Below, in pieces: positions 9,369-16,338 of a stretch of DNA of 30,332 nucleotides (its first letter is position 1; each line of letters starts with the position of its first letter). Below the pieces are notes generated by a model that made no database searches, had not been told where the DNA came from, and saw only the letters and a list, made by a program, of their open reading frames with translations. The position numbers and the translations under genes were made by a program. This DNA is from CALFMR01 sp035550595 (GTDB taxonomy: Bacteria > Acidobacteriota > Vicinamibacteria > Vicinamibacterales > SCN-69-37): positions 1-30,332 of the forward strand of contig DASZOV010000105.1 of the NCBI GenBank assembly GCA_035550595.1, in the 5' to 3' direction.

Positions 9369-9717
9369 CGGCCGTCAGCAATTCCTCCGCTTCGGCGGGC
9401 GTCGTCGGGCGCAGCCGGATCATCCAGGTGTCGTGCGGTGCCGTGTTGACGCGCTCGGGATGCGAGGCCAGGTCGCCGTTGACGGCGAGGACTTCGCCCG
9501 AGACCGGCGCGAAGAGCTCGGAGACGGCTTTGACGGATTCGATCGTGCCGAAGGACTCGCCGCGCGCGAGCGAGCGTCCGACCTCGGGCAGTTCGACGAA
9601 GACCACGTCGCCGAGCTGCTGCTGGGCGAAGTCGGTGATGCCGACGAGGGCTTCGCCGCCGTTCTCGAGGCGAAGCCATTCGTGATCGTTGGTGTACTTC
9701 AGGTCGGTCGGATACAT
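9343..9717 (-). CDS. gcvH: Glycine cleavage system H protein
   Basis: GcvH is the small lipoylated carrier shuttling the aminomethyl intermediate between P, T and L proteins. The ATG at 9717 gives 124 residues beginning MYPTDLKYTNDHEW, the family's usual N-terminus, and GGAG lies about eight bases upstream. An in-frame start 33 bases further up would add residues that normally do not occur. The lipoyl-attachment lysine is Lys63 in IESVKAVSE, preceded by GDVVFVELP. It sits between gcvT and gcvP in the order T-H-P; the L protein (lipoamide dehydrogenase) is not in the window. Confidence 0.97.
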   Translation of the reverse strand: MYPTDLKYTNDHEWLRLENGGEALVGITDFAQQQLGDVVFVELPEVGRSLARGESFGTIESVKAVSELFAPVSGEVLAVNGDLASHPERVNTAPHDTWMIRLRPTTPAEAEELLTADAYTAIAK

Positions 9718-9765
9718 GCCTGCTCCAGCGCCGGACAGCCGGCGCGTCACGACGTGCGCGCGGGA

Positions 9766-10902
9766 CTACGCGCGGGCCGGTGCCGGCCGCGGGCGCTTGT
9801 AGAACGGCTCGGCCACGACGCGCGCGCGCGTCCGGCGGCCACGAATGTCGATGACGATCTCCTGCCCCACGACGGCTTGATCGGCCGGCACGATGGCGAA
9901 GCCGATCGCCTTTTTCAGGAACGGCGTCCGCGTGCCGCTCGTCACCTGCCCGCACACCGCATCGCCGGCGCCCATGACGGCGTGGCCATGGCGCGCGATG
10001 CCTGGATCCATCATCTCAAAGGCGGCAAGGCGGCGCCGCGGGCCGTTGACGCGCTCGGCAGCGAGGACGTCCGCGCCGAGGAACGCGGGCTTGTCACGGC
10101 CCACGATCCAGCCGAGCCCGGCTTCGATGACGGTGGTCTCCTCGTCCATGTCCTGACCGTAGAGCCGCATGGCGGCCTCGAGGCGCAACGTGTCGCGCGC
10201 GCCGAGCCCGCATGGCCGGAGATCGACCTCGCGTCCGGCGTCGACGATGGCGCCCCACACCTTGGGTGCCTGCGCAGGCGGGACGAAGATCTCGAAACCG
10301 TCCTCGCCTGTGTAGCCCGTCCGCGACACGGTTACACGCGCGCCAGCGACCTCGCCCGCAGCCCACCAATAGTACTTGAGCGACGTGAGGTCCACGCCGG
10401 TGAGCGGTTGCAGAATGGCGGCCGATTCCGGACCTTGGAGTGCGATGAGCGCGTAGCGGGCGCTCGCGTTCACGACGGCGACGTCTCCCCCACGTTCGCG
10501 CGCATGAGTGGCAATCCACGTATGCGCTTTCTTCGCGTTCCCCGCGTTGACCACCATCAAGTAGTGGTCCTCCCCCATCCGATACACCAGCACGTCGTCG
10601 ACGAACGTGCCGGCGGGCGTCGTGAGCGCGGAGTACTGAATCTGGCCGATGGCCAGCCGGGCGACGTCGTTCGAGGTGAGCCACTGCAGCGTCGCGAGCG
10701 CGTCGGTGCCGGCGAGCTCGATCTCGCCCATGTGGCTCACGTCGAACAGGCCCGCGCGCGTGCGGACCGCCATGTGCTCGTCGGTGATGCCCGAGTACTC
10801 GAGCGGCATCTCCCACCCGGCGTACTCGACCAGCCGCGCGCCCGCGGCGACGTGCTGCGCATGGAGGGCCGTAGGTTTCAGGCTGGACGACGGAGTGGAC
10901 AT
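9766..10902 (-). CDS. gcvT: Glycine cleavage system T protein (aminomethyltransferase)
   Basis: GcvT transfers the methylene carbon from aminomethyl-GcvH to tetrahydrofolate, releasing ammonia. With the ATG at 10902 it has 378 residues, close to the family's 360-375. Motifs include GWEMPLEYSGI, GLFDVSHMGE, the folate-pocket region ARYALIALQGPES, SRTGYTGEDGFEIF and the C-terminal barrel with VTSGTRTPFLKKAIGFA. A GTG at 10938 is also in frame, but it lies upstream of the start point predicted from the promoter at 10939-10967, so I prefer the ATG. It is the first gene of gcvT-gcvH-gcvP. Confidence 0.95.
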   Translation of the reverse strand: MSTPSSSLKPTALHAQHVAAGARLVEYAGWEMPLEYSGITDEHMAVRTRAGLFDVSHMGEIELAGTDALATLQWLTSNDVARLAIGQIQYSALTTPAGTFVDDVLVYRMGEDHYLMVVNAGNAKKAHTWIATHARERGGDVAVVNASARYALIALQGPESAAILQPLTGVDLTSLKYYWWAAGEVAGARVTVSRTGYTGEDGFEIFVPPAQAPKVWGAIVDAGREVDLRPCGLGARDTLRLEAAMRLYGQDMDEETTVIEAGLGWIVGRDKPAFLGADVLAAERVNGPRRRLAAFEMMDPGIARHGHAVMGAGDAVCGQVTSGTRTPFLKKAIGFAIVPADQAVVGQEIVIDIRGRRTRARVVAEPFYKRPRPAPARA

Positions 10903-10938
10903 GCTGGAGACGAGGACCTCGCGCGAAGGGGCGGTCAC

Positions 10939-10967
10939 ACCGTACTATCGCGGCGGGGTGCGGTCAA
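10939..10967 (-). promoter_or_regulatory. Sigma-70-type promoter of the gcvTHP unit
   Basis: On the minus strand TTGACC (10967-10962) is followed after exactly 17 bases by TACGGT (10944-10939). The predicted start near 10932 gives a 30-base leader to the gcvT ATG at 10902. I see no glycine-riboswitch core in this short leader. Confidence 0.6.
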
Positions 10968-11017
10968 GATTCTCGCGCGCTGCGTCGTGCGCTGGAGCGG
11001 GTCACGCGAAGGCGAGG

Positions 11018-13396
11018 CTATTCGGCACGCAGGGCATGCACGGGGTCGATGGCCGTGGCTCGCCGTGCCGGGAGCCAGGTGATTGGAATGATGGCCAGGA
11101 GCATGGCCCCCGCTGCCGCAGCAAGTACGAGCACGTCGGGACGTTCGAGGCCAGGGACCAAGCTCGTCATCACGCGCAGGAGGATGGCCGAGGCGCCCGC
11201 GCCGATCACCACGGCCGCGGCGGCGTGCAGCAACCCTTGCCGCAGGATCTGCCAGCGAACGGCGCCCGGCGAGGCGCCGAGCGCCATCCGGATGCCGATT
11301 TCCGGTGTCCGAAGCTGCACCAGATATGTGAGGGTGCCGTACAATCCGATGCCGGCCAGGACGAGGGCCAACACACCGAACGCGCTCAGGACGGCCATCG
11401 CAAACCTGCGCTCGGCCAGAAAGCCCGTCCGCACCTGTTCGAAGGTTTGGACGTTGTAGAGCGGCAGATCCGCGTCGACTCTGGCTATCGCGGCGCGAAG
11501 CGCCGGCGCCAGTGCCGCCGGATTCTCGGCCGTCTTGACGATGATGAATGTCGTTCCGTAATTGGCGTGCTGTGCGAGCGGCACGTACAACTGCGCGCCG
11601 GGATCCGCTTCCGGTCCTTGAAGCCGCACGTCGCGCACCACGCCGACGATCGTCGCCAGTGAGTTTCCCTGGAAGCCAATCGCGGCACGCTGGCCGATCG
11701 CTTCGGCAGGCGACAGTCCGACCTGCCGCGCTACGCTCTCGCTGACGATCGCAACCGGCTGGGCTCCAGCTCTGTCGGATCGCTCGAAATAGCGTCCGGC
11801 GACGAGGGGGATGCCAATCGCCCGAAAGTAGTCCGGCGACGCCCAAAGGTAGAGGGCGAACCGCTGTGCCTCTTCGAGCGCCGGATGTCCGTCGACCGCG
11901 ATGCGCCAGGCGATCCCCATTTCGTGACTGCCCGGTAGGCGATTCGTGATGCCGATGGCCTCGACACCGGGAAGCCGTTTCACGGCGGCCTCCGCCTGCT
12001 CGTAGAACGTCTCGAGCCGACCGAGCGAGTCGTACCGAGCCAGTGGCAGCGTCGTTTCAGCGGTCAGCGCCCGCTCGCCGGTGACGCCGAGGTCGACGTG
12101 CATCAGCGTGCTGACGGTGCGCCCTACAGTCACCGCGCCGGCCATGAGGACAAGGGCGATGGCGAGTTCGGCGACCACCAGTGCGCTGCGGAAGCGCCGC
12201 CAGAATGGATCGCTGGTGCGAGACGACATCGTGCGAAGGAGGCCCGCGGCTCCCGCACGCCGAAGCGACCACAGCGGAGCCAGGCCGAAAATGCACGTCG
12301 CTGACACACACAGCACAGCGGTCGCGAGGAGAGCCCGATCATCGATGGTCGCGACGTCGGCGCTGACCTGAGCCGTCGCCGGCAGCACGACCCGAATCGC
12401 GGCGAGCGTCCACGCGGCCACCGGTACCGCGAGAACTCCCGCTGCGGCCGACAGCAGCGCGCTCTCGCAGAGCAGGAGGCGGGCGATCTGCACTCCGGTA
12501 GCGCCGAGGGCACGGCGCGCCGCGATCTCGCGTTCCCGCGCCGAGACGCGTGCGAGGAGCAGGCTGGCGACGTTCAGGCAGGCCACGAGCAGGACGAGGG
12601 CCACCGCAACCGTGAGGGTGAGGAGCACGGGTCGTACCGGTCCGACGAGTTGGTCGCGCAGCGGCACGATCCGGATCGGACGCGCGTTGAAATCGCGACT
12701 CTCATTCGTACCGGCGTCGACGATGCGTTCGAGTGCGACACGTGCGCGCTCGGTCGTCACGCCCGGCGCGAGTCGCGCGATCGGCGTCGGCGCCGAGGCG
12801 TTTCCGGCGATTTGGCTATCGGATCCCTCCGGGATCCAAACGTCGGCGCTGTCAGGGAAGTCCACTCGCGGCGGCATGATGCCTACGACCACGAACGTGC
12901 GCCCGTTGATGAGCAGTTCCCCGCCGGGTCGTACGGACTGCCCGCGGCGTGTCCAGAGGGCGTAGCTGATCACGGCCAGCCGGCGATCCGCCTTCAGATC
13001 GTCGACGGTGAACACGCGCCCGGAGATCGGCCGCGGGTCGAGTGCATCGAAGAAGCCAGCCGACACCGCCGCAGCGCGAACGCGCTCCGGGGCCTGATCG
13101 CCGCCGACATTCACCGCGCCGGCGACATACGTACCAATGCCGGCGAAAACCGCGCTCTCCTCGACTTCCCTGCGGAGGCCCGACGCGGCCCGCACGTCGA
13201 CCAGCGGCGAGGCATCGTCGATCGCCACCAGGCGATCGGGATTCGGGTACGGCAACTGGCGCAACAGGACGGCATCCGCGACGCTGAAGAGCGCCGTGTT
13301 GGCGCCGATGCCCAGGGCCAGCGTGACGATCGCGACGGCGGTGAACGCCGGCGTGTGACGGAGACCGCGAATCGCCTGACGAAGCTCTGTCAGCAT
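11018..13396 (-). CDS. ADOP-type FtsX/MacB-like permease (acidobacterial duplicated orphan permease)
   Basis: A 792-residue inner-membrane protein built of two FtsX-like permease units, each with a MacB-like periplasmic region. The start LTELRQAIRGLRHTPAFTAV and the LALGIGANTALFSV segment match the family known as ADOP, which is expanded in Acidobacteria and lacks a linked ATPase gene. I count eight membrane segments, near residues 17-40, 256-282, 308-338, 354-377, 403-427, 664-693, 720-743 and 752-776. The FtsX signatures are EIAARRALGAT (about 290-300) and EIGIRMALGASPGAV (about 699-713). GGAG sits four bases before the ATG. No ATPase or membrane-fusion gene is adjacent, and no PadR-type regulator gene is present. 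The substrate is unknown. Confidence 0.9.
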   Translation of the reverse strand: MLTELRQAIRGLRHTPAFTAVAIVTLALGIGANTALFSVADAVLLRQLPYPNPDRLVAIDDASPLVDVRAASGLRREVEESAVFAGIGTYVAGAVNVGGDQAPERVRAAAVSAGFFDALDPRPISGRVFTVDDLKADRRLAVISYALWTRRGQSVRPGGELLINGRTFVVVGIMPPRVDFPDSADVWIPEGSDSQIAGNASAPTPIARLAPGVTTERARVALERIVDAGTNESRDFNARPIRIVPLRDQLVGPVRPVLLTLTVAVALVLLVACLNVASLLLARVSAREREIAARRALGATGVQIARLLLCESALLSAAAGVLAVPVAAWTLAAIRVVLPATAQVSADVATIDDRALLATAVLCVSATCIFGLAPLWSLRRAGAAGLLRTMSSRTSDPFWRRFRSALVVAELAIALVLMAGAVTVGRTVSTLMHVDLGVTGERALTAETTLPLARYDSLGRLETFYEQAEAAVKRLPGVEAIGITNRLPGSHEMGIAWRIAVDGHPALEEAQRFALYLWASPDYFRAIGIPLVAGRYFERSDRAGAQPVAIVSESVARQVGLSPAEAIGQRAAIGFQGNSLATIVGVVRDVRLQGPEADPGAQLYVPLAQHANYGTTFIIVKTAENPAALAPALRAAIARVDADLPLYNVQTFEQVRTGFLAERRFAMAVLSAFGVLALVLAGIGLYGTLTYLVQLRTPEIGIRMALGASPGAVRWQILRQGLLHAAAAVVIGAGASAILLRVMTSLVPGLERPDVLVLAAAAGAMLLAIIPITWLPARRATAIDPVHALRAE

Positions 13397-13611
13397 GAGA
13401 CTCCGCGTGGCGACAGCCTTTGGCGCGCACGGCCAAGCGAGGCCGCGATCAGCCCGCGGCTGACGGACACCACGTTTGACGAGTTAGACGCATTCTACGC
13501 CGCTGAGGGTAGTCGCGGATCGCCGATTGCCGACCTCGTGCGGCGAGCCGGACTACGCACACGGGAGATCGGGTCACGATTCGATCGCGCACGTCGCCAT
13601 CTCGCGGCGGT
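13397..13611. other. Non-coding gap upstream of the ADOP gene
   Basis: A 215-base gap between the enhancer-binding-protein homologue and the permease, both on the minus strand. It holds a TAGAAT -10-like hexamer (13497-13492, minus strand) without a good -35 box. I find no sigma-54 element, no terminator with a U-tract, and no convincing small gene. Confidence 0.4.
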
Positions 13612-14640
13612 TCAGGGCGGCTCGACACCTGTCGCGACCAGGGGCGGGCGTGCCGGCTCGTCGGGCAGGCGGGATGCCGCGGCTTCATCCAGATAGCCAC
13701 GCAGCGTGTGGTAGCTGATGTCGAGCAGCTCGCAGGCGCGGGTTCGGTTCCCGCCGCAGCGCTGGAGCACGAGTCGCACGTAGCGTGCGCTCCATGACCG
13801 CAGCGTTGCGCACTCACCCGGCATCGTCCGGATGAGATCGCTGCAGCGCCGCCGGAGCCGATCCGGCAGATCCTCGAGCGTTACGATCGGGCCGGTCGCC
13901 AGCGCGATCGCCCGTTCGATCACGCGCGACAGTTCCCGCACATTGCCCGGCCAATCGTAGGTGATGAGGGCTTCGTACACGATGGGGCCGATCGTCAGAC
14001 CCGCGGCTGCCGGGTGCCGCGCGAGGAAGTGATCCACGAGCAGCGGGATGTCCTCCCGCCTATCGCGCAGCGGTGGAACGACAATCTCCACGCCGGCGAG
14101 CCGGTAGTAAAGATCTGGCCGGAATCGGCCGGCGCGCACCATCTCATGCAAGCTGCGGTTGGTGGCCGCGACGATGCGCGTGTCGACGACCCGGCCAGAC
14201 ATGGCGCCAACGCGTTCGACGGCAGACTCCTGGAGCACGCGCAGGAGCTTGGCTTGTGCGGCCGGCGACAAGTCGCCGATCTCGTCCATGAACAGCGTGC
14301 CGCCGTCGGCCAGTTCGAACTTCCCTGGCCGGCCGCGCACGCCGGTGGCGGTGTGCTCCTCGATGCCGAACAGCTCCGCCTCGAGCAGTGATTCCACGAT
14401 AGCCGCGCAGTTGACGGCGACGAAAGCGCCGCCGCGGCGATGGCTGCAGGCGTGGATCTCGCGCGCGACGAGTTCCTTGCCCACGCCGCTCTCGCCTTCG
14501 ACGAGGACAGTGAACCGCGTCCGCCCCACGCGCCAGATGAGCGTGCGCAGATCCTGCATGACGCGGCTGTCACCGACCATCGTCTGCAATGACGTGTGAC
14601 GCGCGACGTACGCGGCAACGGCCCGTTCGTTCACGCCCAT
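13612..14640 (-). CDS. Sigma-54 activator-type AAA+ protein lacking GAFTGA, with Fis-type HTH
   Basis: This 342-residue protein has the central AAA+ domain of bacterial enhancer-binding proteins and a C-terminal Fis-like helix-turn-helix, but no N-terminal receiver, GAF or PAS domain. Walker A is GESGVGKE (residues 49-56), Walker B lies in GTLFMDEIGD (114-123), and the arginine-finger region RFRPDLYYRL and YDWPGNVREL are intact. The L1 loop, normally GAFTGA and needed to contact sigma-54, reads EEHTATGVRGR (about 94-104). The HTH is around residues 290-320 (GGNRTRACELLDISYHTLRGYL). ATP hydrolysis looks possible, but classical sigma-54 remodelling is doubtful. The ATG overlaps the upstream 80-aa gene by 10 bases, with GAGGA eight bases upstream. 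I recall similar TATGVRGR-loop proteins in Acidobacteria; a search would confirm. Confidence 0.9.
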   Translation of the reverse strand: MGVNERAVAAYVARHTSLQTMVGDSRVMQDLRTLIWRVGRTRFTVLVEGESGVGKELVAREIHACSHRRGGAFVAVNCAAIVESLLEAELFGIEEHTATGVRGRPGKFELADGGTLFMDEIGDLSPAAQAKLLRVLQESAVERVGAMSGRVVDTRIVAATNRSLHEMVRAGRFRPDLYYRLAGVEIVVPPLRDRREDIPLLVDHFLARHPAAAGLTIGPIVYEALITYDWPGNVRELSRVIERAIALATGPIVTLEDLPDRLRRRCSDLIRTMPGECATLRSWSARYVRLVLQRCGGNRTRACELLDISYHTLRGYLDEAAASRLPDEPARPPLVATGVEPP

Positions 14641-14873
14641 TCACAGAATCCTCGATAGATGAGGCCGTTCGCGCCGAGACGCCACACGCGCCACGAGGCG
14701 ACGGTTGCGCGCCGGCCTCCGCTAGGCGCGGCCGGGTCCGCGCGCGTGATTTCGATGACGTGCCCGGGCCGGAGACGCGGACGGCCTTCGATCTCGACGC
14801 CGTCCTGCCGTTCGGCGACGAGCGCGACGTCGCGTCCGATGCAGATGCGCGGCGCTCCTACTCCGGCTGCCAC
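14631..14873 (-). CDS. Uncharacterised 80-residue protein between pseudopilin and AAA+ genes
   Basis: A short frame starting at GTG 14873, overlapping the pseudopilin end by 16 bases and the AAA+ gene start by 10. Double overlap on one strand is the main reason to believe it is real. The protein has no signal peptide or membrane segment. Its core alternates hydrophobic and polar residues as in a small beta-barrel (ALVAERQDGVEIEGRPRLRPGH, here abridged as ALVAE and GVEIEGRPRLRPG), and it ends RRATVASWRVWRLGANGLIYRG at reduced confidence in any family. The WR-x3-LGxxGxxYRG ending is faintly PilZ-like, but the RxxxR...D/NxSxxG c-di-GMP motif is absent. No in-frame ATG exists and no strong ribosome site precedes the GTG. 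I do not assign a function. Confidence 0.6.
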   Translation of the reverse strand: MAAGVGAPRICIGRDVALVAERQDGVEIEGRPRLRPGHVIEITRADPAAPSGGRRATVASWRVWRLGANGLIYRGFCEWA

Positions 14874-15472
14874 TGCCCTGTCCCCACGTCGAACCGCAGC
14901 ACGCGCGTGCGGCCGGTCATGTTCCCGACGCGCACGGCGTACTGCGCGCCAGCAGCCGATCGGAGAAACAACGTGCCTGGCGTCGCGCCGCCGGCCGGCG
15001 AGAAGCTCGCCATGTCGCCCGCGCCGAACCGGACGGGATCCGCACTCGGCGGACTGCCGTCTGGTCCTTTCAACGTGCTGTCGACGACAACCTCGACGTG
15101 CGGGAAGTGCGCGCCGACGTCGATCGGGGTCTCGCGGCAGTGATCGTCGCCGCTCGATAGGTCGGCTCGCCGCACGCCGTTGCCGTTGTCATCCACGCAG
15201 ACGCGGAACGTCCATCGGTTGCCGGTCGCGTCGAAGACGAGCGCGGTCGCTCGACGCGATCGGACCGCGTCCTCGCGCGCCGAGCGCAACGCGGCCGCGA
15301 CGAACGCCGCTGCGTGTCGGACTTCCGCGCGATCGATCACGCCCGCGGTCGCTGGGACCGCGAGGCTCGTCACGATCGAGATGACGGTCAGGGCCGCGAG
15401 AAGATCGACGAGCGACGTGCCCTCGTCTCCGGCGGCCTGCCGTCCGCACCACGTGCCGTGCGTCGATCGCAT
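14858..15472 (-). CDS. GspH/FimT-type pseudopilin
   Basis: A 204-residue type IV pilin-like protein. After a 17-residue polar leader comes DEG followed by TSLVDLLAALTVISIV, the class III signal that prepilin peptidase cuts after Gly, with the hydrophobic helix forming the assembly stem. Position +1 of the mature protein is Thr, not Phe, and +5 is Asp, not the usual Glu. The following domain (RHAAAFVAAALRSAREDAV, then FRVCVDDNGNGVRRADL) has the layout of GspH/FimT minor pseudopilins, including an Asp/Asn/Gly-rich loop and two cysteines. The ATG is four bases after the comEA-like stop codon. No other pilus or secretion gene is nearby, so it presumably works with machinery encoded elsewhere. Confidence 0.88.
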   Translation of the reverse strand: MRSTHGTWCGRQAAGDEGTSLVDLLAALTVISIVTSLAVPATAGVIDRAEVRHAAAFVAAALRSAREDAVRSRRATALVFDATGNRWTFRVCVDDNGNGVRRADLSSGDDHCRETPIDVGAHFPHVEVVVDSTLKGPDGSPPSADPVRFGAGDMASFSPAGGATPGTLFLRSAAGAQYAVRVGNMTGRTRVLRFDVGTGQWQPE

Positions 15473-15476
15473 CGAT

Positions 15477-15824
15477 CTACCGTGCCGCGGCCGACTTCGC
15501 GACTGGTGCGACGACGACGAGCGATTTCAGTTTCAGGAAGTTCTTTTCGCCGATGCCTTTCACGTTCATCAGTTCCTCGATCTTCTTGAAGCCGCCGCTC
15601 TTCTCGCGATACTCGAGAATCCGCGCGGCCATGGCCGGGCCGACACCGGGCAGCGTCTGCAGATCGGCCGCGGTGGCCGTGTTGAGATTGAGCGGAGCGG
15701 TTGCCTGCGGTTGAACCACCGTACGCGTGGGTTTCGGCGCAGGCGTCGATTGCGCGGCCCCGAGACCGATCGTGAACAGGCACGCGAGCGCCAGCGCGCC
15801 CGCCATTCGCGTGATCGTCATCAT
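15477..15824 (-). CDS. Exported helix-hairpin-helix protein, ComEA-like
   Basis: A 115-residue protein with a signal peptide (about residues 1-24, ending GLGAAQS), a Pro/Thr/Gln linker, and a tandem helix-hairpin-helix DNA-binding domain: LNLNTATAADLQTLPGVGP (about 45-63) then MNVKGIGEKNFLKLK (about 86-100). In ComEA of naturally competent bacteria this domain binds incoming double-stranded DNA outside the inner membrane. AGGAG lies seven bases upstream of ATG 15824, which decides the start. It is the first gene of a four-gene coupled unit with a pseudopilin, which fits a pilus-linked DNA-binding role. Short exported HHH proteins are also common without proven uptake function, so competence is inference. 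Confidence 0.9.
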   Translation of the reverse strand: MMTITRMAGALALACLFTIGLGAAQSTPAPKPTRTVVQPQATAPLNLNTATAADLQTLPGVGPAMAARILEYREKSGGFKKIEELMNVKGIGEKNFLKLKSLVVVAPVAKSAAAR

Positions 15825-15901
15825 GTCGTCTCTCCTGATGTGCGCCGGCGGCGCGAGGCGCTCATCGACCTCGCTCGTCCGGCGCGTGTGCCCATCAGGA
15901 A

Positions 15902-15917
15902 GGCAATCGGCGGGCCA
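15902..15917 (-). promoter_or_regulatory. Sigma-54 (-24/-12) promoter upstream of the comEA-like unit
   Basis: The minus strand reads TGGCCCGCCGATTGCC. It fits TGGCACG-N4-TTGC at ten of eleven fixed bases and has the obligatory GG-N10-GC spacing. The predicted start near 15891 gives a leader of about 67 bases to ATG 15824. Confidence 0.72.
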
Positions 15918-15972
15918 TCACGTGATCGCGCGAAGGGTGCAACGCAGAAGTTACTGAGGGACCGTCAGTTGC

Positions 15973-15993
15973 GGCGCGCGAAGGCCGCGCGCC
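15973..15993. promoter_or_regulatory. Perfect GC inverted repeat, candidate enhancer site
   Basis: GGCGCGCG and CGCGCGCC (8-base arms) flank AAGGC. The centre is about 92 bases upstream of the start predicted for the sigma-54 promoter, where enhancer-binding proteins usually bind. It could instead simply form an RNA or DNA hairpin. Confidence 0.4.
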
Positions 15994-16049
15994 ATGACGT
16001 GACGCGGTACGCGGCGAACGTGTGAATGACGCCTACGGTTTCCGGTCAT

Positions 16050-16175
16050 GCGAAGGGCGCGGACCTGTGGGGCAACTGTAGGTGACGGGGCTCGCGCGAA
16101 GCGACAACTGCAGGCGACAGCGCGAAGGACGCGAAGGGGACGGATGTCTCACGCGAAGACGCGAAGATCGCGAAG
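16050..16175. repeat. GCGAAG-rich degenerate repeat block
   Basis: Seven GCGAAG hexamers occur at 16050, 16096, 16122, 16131, 16153, 16161 and 16170. Embedded are two related 14-mers, CAACTGTAGGTGAC (16073-16086) and CAACTGCAGGCGAC (16105-16118), spaced 32 bases apart. No frame is plausible as coding. Confidence 0.75.
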
Positions 16176-16252
16176 GACAGAAAATGCGGATTAAGAATTA
16201 ATAAAGTTGACACCGCGAGCCCCCGAGCAAAGCGAGGGTGGCGAAGCGCGTA

Positions 16253-16292
16253 GGCGCGGGGGTGGGGCCCCGCGCCATTGCAAAGAAGATGG
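16253..16292 (-). repeat. Dispersed hairpin repeat, copy B
   Basis: On the minus strand CCATCTTCTTTGCAAT precedes a perfect 8-base stem GGCGCGGG/CCCGCGCC with loop GCCCCACC. It shares 15 bases exactly with copy C at 26807-26821. Confidence 0.7.
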
Positions 16293-16299
16293 CACGCGA

Positions 16300-16338
16300 G
16301 CGGGCGTGGGCCCGCGCCATCGCAAAAAGAAGATGGCA
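16300..16338 (-). repeat. Dispersed hairpin repeat, copy A
   Basis: On the minus strand CCATCTTCTTTTTGCGATGGC precedes a perfect GCGGGC/GCCCGC stem with loop CCAC (abridged motif: CATCTTC, T-rich, then GC stem). It is a tandem neighbour of copy B in the same orientation, about 32 bases downstream of the epimerase stop codon. Confidence 0.65.

Noticed and set aside
9190..11082. A 630-codon open frame on the plus strand
   Set aside because: It is antisense to gcvP, gcvH and gcvT and has no recognisable motif.
13397..13611. Possible sigma-54 promoter upstream of the ADOP gene
   Set aside because: A GG-N10-GC spacing occurs (in AGGCTGTCGCCACGCG), but the TGGC and TTGC blocks are absent, so it is chance.
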